The translations under genes were made by a program, and so were the position numbers. The notes under the pieces were generated by a model. It made no database searches, was not told the DNA's origin, and worked only from the letters and a program-made list of their open reading frames with translations. Below are positions 62,053 through 64,000 of a stretch of 64,000 nucleotides of DNA, in pieces. The stretch comes from Peribacillus muralis. GTDB taxonomy: Bacteria > Bacillota > Bacilli > Bacillales > DSM-1321. The DNA is taken from positions 37,821 through 101,820 of the forward strand of contig NZ_LMBV01000007.1 of the NCBI RefSeq assembly GCF_001439925.1. Reading direction: 5' to 3'. Numbering within the stretch: the stretch's first letter is position 1; each line of letters starts with the position of its first letter.

Positions 62053-63200
62053 ATAAACGAAAAAATTATTTTGATACTAATCTGGCTCTGTTAATTATCA
62101 TGTTGATGATTTTCAGCAGCGTTAGCTTATACAGCGCGCAAAAATATGCACAGCTTAATGTAGAGTATTTCCAACAGCAAATCGTTTGGTTTGTCATTAG
62201 TGGAGTGATTGTCTTGATCATTTTTTATTTTGATTTTGAGTCGATCATGAAACTGACTCCGTATATCTATTCATTCGGCATTGCACTGCTATTGTTCGTC
62301 TTATTGGGACCGGACAAGATTGCCCCTGTAAAGAAGGGCGCGAAATCTTGGATCGAAATTCCAGGAGTGGGCTCGATACAACCATCCGAGTTCATGAAAA
62401 TCTTTTTAATATTGATGCTATCCTATATCCTGACTAAACATATGGAAAAGTTTCCGATAGGCGATATAAGTTCTGATATCAAACTATTAGGTAAGATGGG
62501 GATGCTTGCCGCTTTGCCAATTGGTCTAACCCTTTTGCAAAACGACTTTGGTACTTCCCTGGTAATGGCCGTCATCACCTTGGGGATCGTCCTCGTATCG
62601 GGAATCAATTGGAAGATGATCGCATCCGTAGTAACGATAGTCGTCAGTATAATATGTTCCCTGGTTATTACCTATCTGTTTGATCCCAACCTATTATTGG
62701 GCTTATTGGATGTCTATCAATTGGATAGGATCAATTCATGGCTCGATCCATTTGGCCACGGCCAGGGAATCGGGTACCAATTGAAGCAATCCATATTGGC
62801 GATAGGTTCCGGAATGACGGAAGGAAAGGGCTTCAACCAAAGTAACGTTTACATTCCAGAAGCACATACCGATTTCATTTTTACGATAGTTGCCGAGGAA
62901 TTCGGATTCATTGGGGCAAGTCTGCTAATATCCCTTTATTTCTTCATTATTTATAAAATCGTTGTCACTGCCCTGCATTCAGCCTTTTTTGAATCCTTTA
63001 TTTGTGTGGGGGTCATCTCTTTCTTGACCTTTCACATCTTTCAAAATATCGGAATGGTCATCGGGCTGATTCCCATCACCGGGATTCCGCTGCCATTAAT
63101 GAGCTATGGAGGCAGCTCGGTCATGGCTACGATGATGGGACTTGGACTGGTTTTGAATGTTTCATTGAAGAAAAAGGATTACATGTTTTCGAATGAGTGA
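62049..63200 (+). CDS. FtsW/RodA/SpoVE family glycosyltransferase
   Basis: SEDS protein of 383 residues with ten membrane helices. The conserved block KGAKSWIEIPGVGSIQPSEFMKI is near residues 98-120, and the extracytoplasmic YIPEAHTDFIFTIVAEEFGF region is near 275. The C-terminal IPLPLMSYGGSSVMATM is near 352. SEDS proteins polymerise glycan strands of peptidoglycan together with a class B penicillin-binding protein. The GTG start overlaps the stop of a small upstream frame. It is shorter than the main RodA/FtsW proteins, and RodA, FtsW and SpoVE cannot be separated here. Confidence 0.9.
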   Translation: MNKRKNYFDTNLALLIIMLMIFSSVSLYSAQKYAQLNVEYFQQQIVWFVISGVIVLIIFYFDFESIMKLTPYIYSFGIALLLFVLLGPDKIAPVKKGAKSWIEIPGVGSIQPSEFMKIFLILMLSYILTKHMEKFPIGDISSDIKLLGKMGMLAALPIGLTLLQNDFGTSLVMAVITLGIVLVSGINWKMIASVVTIVVSIICSLVITYLFDPNLLLGLLDVYQLDRINSWLDPFGHGQGIGYQLKQSILAIGSGMTEGKGFNQSNVYIPEAHTDFIFTIVAEEFGFIGASLLISLYFFIIYKIVVTALHSAFFESFICVGVISFLTFHIFQNIGMVIGLIPITGIPLPLMSYGGSSVMATMMGLGLVLNVSLKKKDYMFSNE

Positions 63201-63229
63201 CAGCTCCGAAAGAGGAAAGCTCTTAAAGG

Positions 63230-63679
63230 GTTACCGCCACATGCCCGTCAAGTTATCGAAACTGGTGGGCAGGAACAAAGGCCAGAGGTGAAACGGAGCT
63301 GGCTGAGTTCTTCCACGGGATTATTGAAGAGAAACGCAGGAATCTAGGAAATGATATCATTTCTATTTTAATTCAGGCAGAGGAAGAAGGCGTGAAACTT
63401 TCCGCTGAGGAATTGGTTCCGTTCTGCAACTTATTACTGGTGGCCGGAACACATGGCGCTTATGAGGGGCTGAGAAATGATCTTTCTCTCATACCGCAAG
63501 TAGTAGAAGAGGCACTGCGATATCGCGCACCGGCTCCGATCATACAGAGAGTAGTAAAAGAGGATGTAGAGATTGGGGGCAACCTCTTTAGAAAGGGAGA
63601 AATTGTCCTTCTTATCGTTGCATCAGCTAATCGGGATGATTATCGCCCTGTGCGTTTGGCTCAGCCAAGAAGTCGCTAG
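63230..63679 (+). pseudogene. Deleted cytochrome P450
   Basis: Fragments of a P450 of the CYP107/BioI group are visible: ELAEFFHGIIEEKRRNLGNDIISIL, LVPFCNLLLVAGTHG for the I-helix start, then directly LIPQVVEEALRYRAPAPIIQRVV (K-helix with ExxR-like EALR) and IGGNLFRKGEIVLLIVASANRDD. The I-helix threonine region is changed and shortened. The heme loop with its cysteine is missing after the stop at 63679. The first part lies in another frame. Confidence 0.75.
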
Positions 63680-64000
63680 TACATCACTTACGCAATTATG
63701 TAGTCGTTTGGAGGTTTCTACGAGTGTACTAATAAGCCCATAAGTTCTGAATCAAAGCTTTAATCCGGCAGCTGTCGCATTCCTCCGACAAGTCTTTACT
63801 ACACTCCTAACACAAAATTTCTTTTTAAATCATTCGCTTTCTTCACACATAATTTCTGCTTTCGAACGTATTCGAATTTTAGATACGACTGTATTTCAGC
63901 TACCTGATTCCTTCAACACAAATTATCAAGGTCTGGAGGGAGTAGTAATACTGCAGGGGTGAAAATCCAATTGGAATACGATTTATTAAGTGGCCAATTT
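63680..64000. other. Right edge of the window, nothing recognised
   Basis: AT-rich sequence to the window edge. No gene, terminator or repeat could be supported. A gene may begin just outside. Confidence 0.4.

Noticed and set aside
1..64000. tRNA, rRNA, riboswitch or insertion sequence
   Set aside because: No cloverleaf, rRNA stretch, T-box or riboswitch core and no transposase with terminal repeats was seen on either strand.

Overview
The window looks like a chromosome segment of an endospore-forming Bacillaceae species, probably close to Peribacillus (simplex/frigoritolerans type). The evidence is a low-GC sequence with strong AGGAGG ribosome binding sites, sporulation genes (sirA, a Spo0E-like phosphatase, DUF4183 proteins, an Hsp20 protein of the coat-associated type) and a backbone that follows the Bacillus subtilis order ynzC-tkt-yneE(sirA)-yneF-ynzD-ccdA-yneI-yneJ-yneK. 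The genus is inferred from recalled family sequences, not from a search. No rRNA, tRNA, CRISPR array or intact insertion sequence was seen.

Layout. 0-3.5 kb: ynzC, transketolase, sirA, yneF. 3.8-13 kb: a block that interrupts the B. subtilis order. It holds an RDD protein, a divergent LysR / threonine-synthase-like pair, an Rrf2-IDEAL-thioredoxin-old yellow enzyme redox cluster, a DoxX protein behind MhqR-like operators, a broken polysaccharide deacetylase and a divergent DUF4183 pair. 13.1-15.9 kb: the ynzD-like Spo0E gene, a ruined ccdA, then intact yneI, yneJ, a DUF3219 gene and yneK. 16.2-16.5 kb: an array of about 20.5-bp half-units. 17-22.6 kb: sbcDC, an Hsp20 gene, a GNAT gene. 22.9-31.8 kb: a seven-gene acyl-CoA operon (two CoA ligases, MFS transporter, two thiolases, acyl-CoA dehydrogenase, thioesterase) preceded by twin inverted repeats. 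31.9-46.2 kb: mixed accessory genes (a kinase-like protein, XRE-cupin/LysE pair, exported PheC-like protein, peptidoglycan-binding protein, MarR-nitroreductase-monooxygenase operon, chemoreceptor, NatAB-type ABC exporter). 46.7-53.3 kb: a melibiose/raffinose operon (AraC regulator, melA, LacI regulator, ABC transporter). 53.9-55.7 kb: a graveyard of broken genes (bacteriocin-like gene, possible immunity gene, Rap-like remnant, yrdB). 56-59.1 kb: csoR-copZ-copA. 59.2-61.8 kb: an HTH regulator divergent from a yxlEFG-like ABC system. 62-63.7 kb: an FtsW/RodA-type gene and a deleted cytochrome P450 gene.

How the parts work together. Four regions are linked to redox or electrophile stress (Rrf2/TrxA/OYE, DoxX/MhqR-like, MarR/nitroreductase/quinol monooxygenase, copper efflux). 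Two are carbon-uptake units (acyl-CoA operon, alpha-galactoside operon). The strongest leads are the acyl-CoA operon, which lacks the two middle beta-oxidation enzymes and has paired operators of an unknown regulator; the Rrf2-led redox cluster; the decay of ccdA beside intact yneI/yneJ; and the decayed bacteriocin-like locus. I found no system that I can firmly call undescribed.
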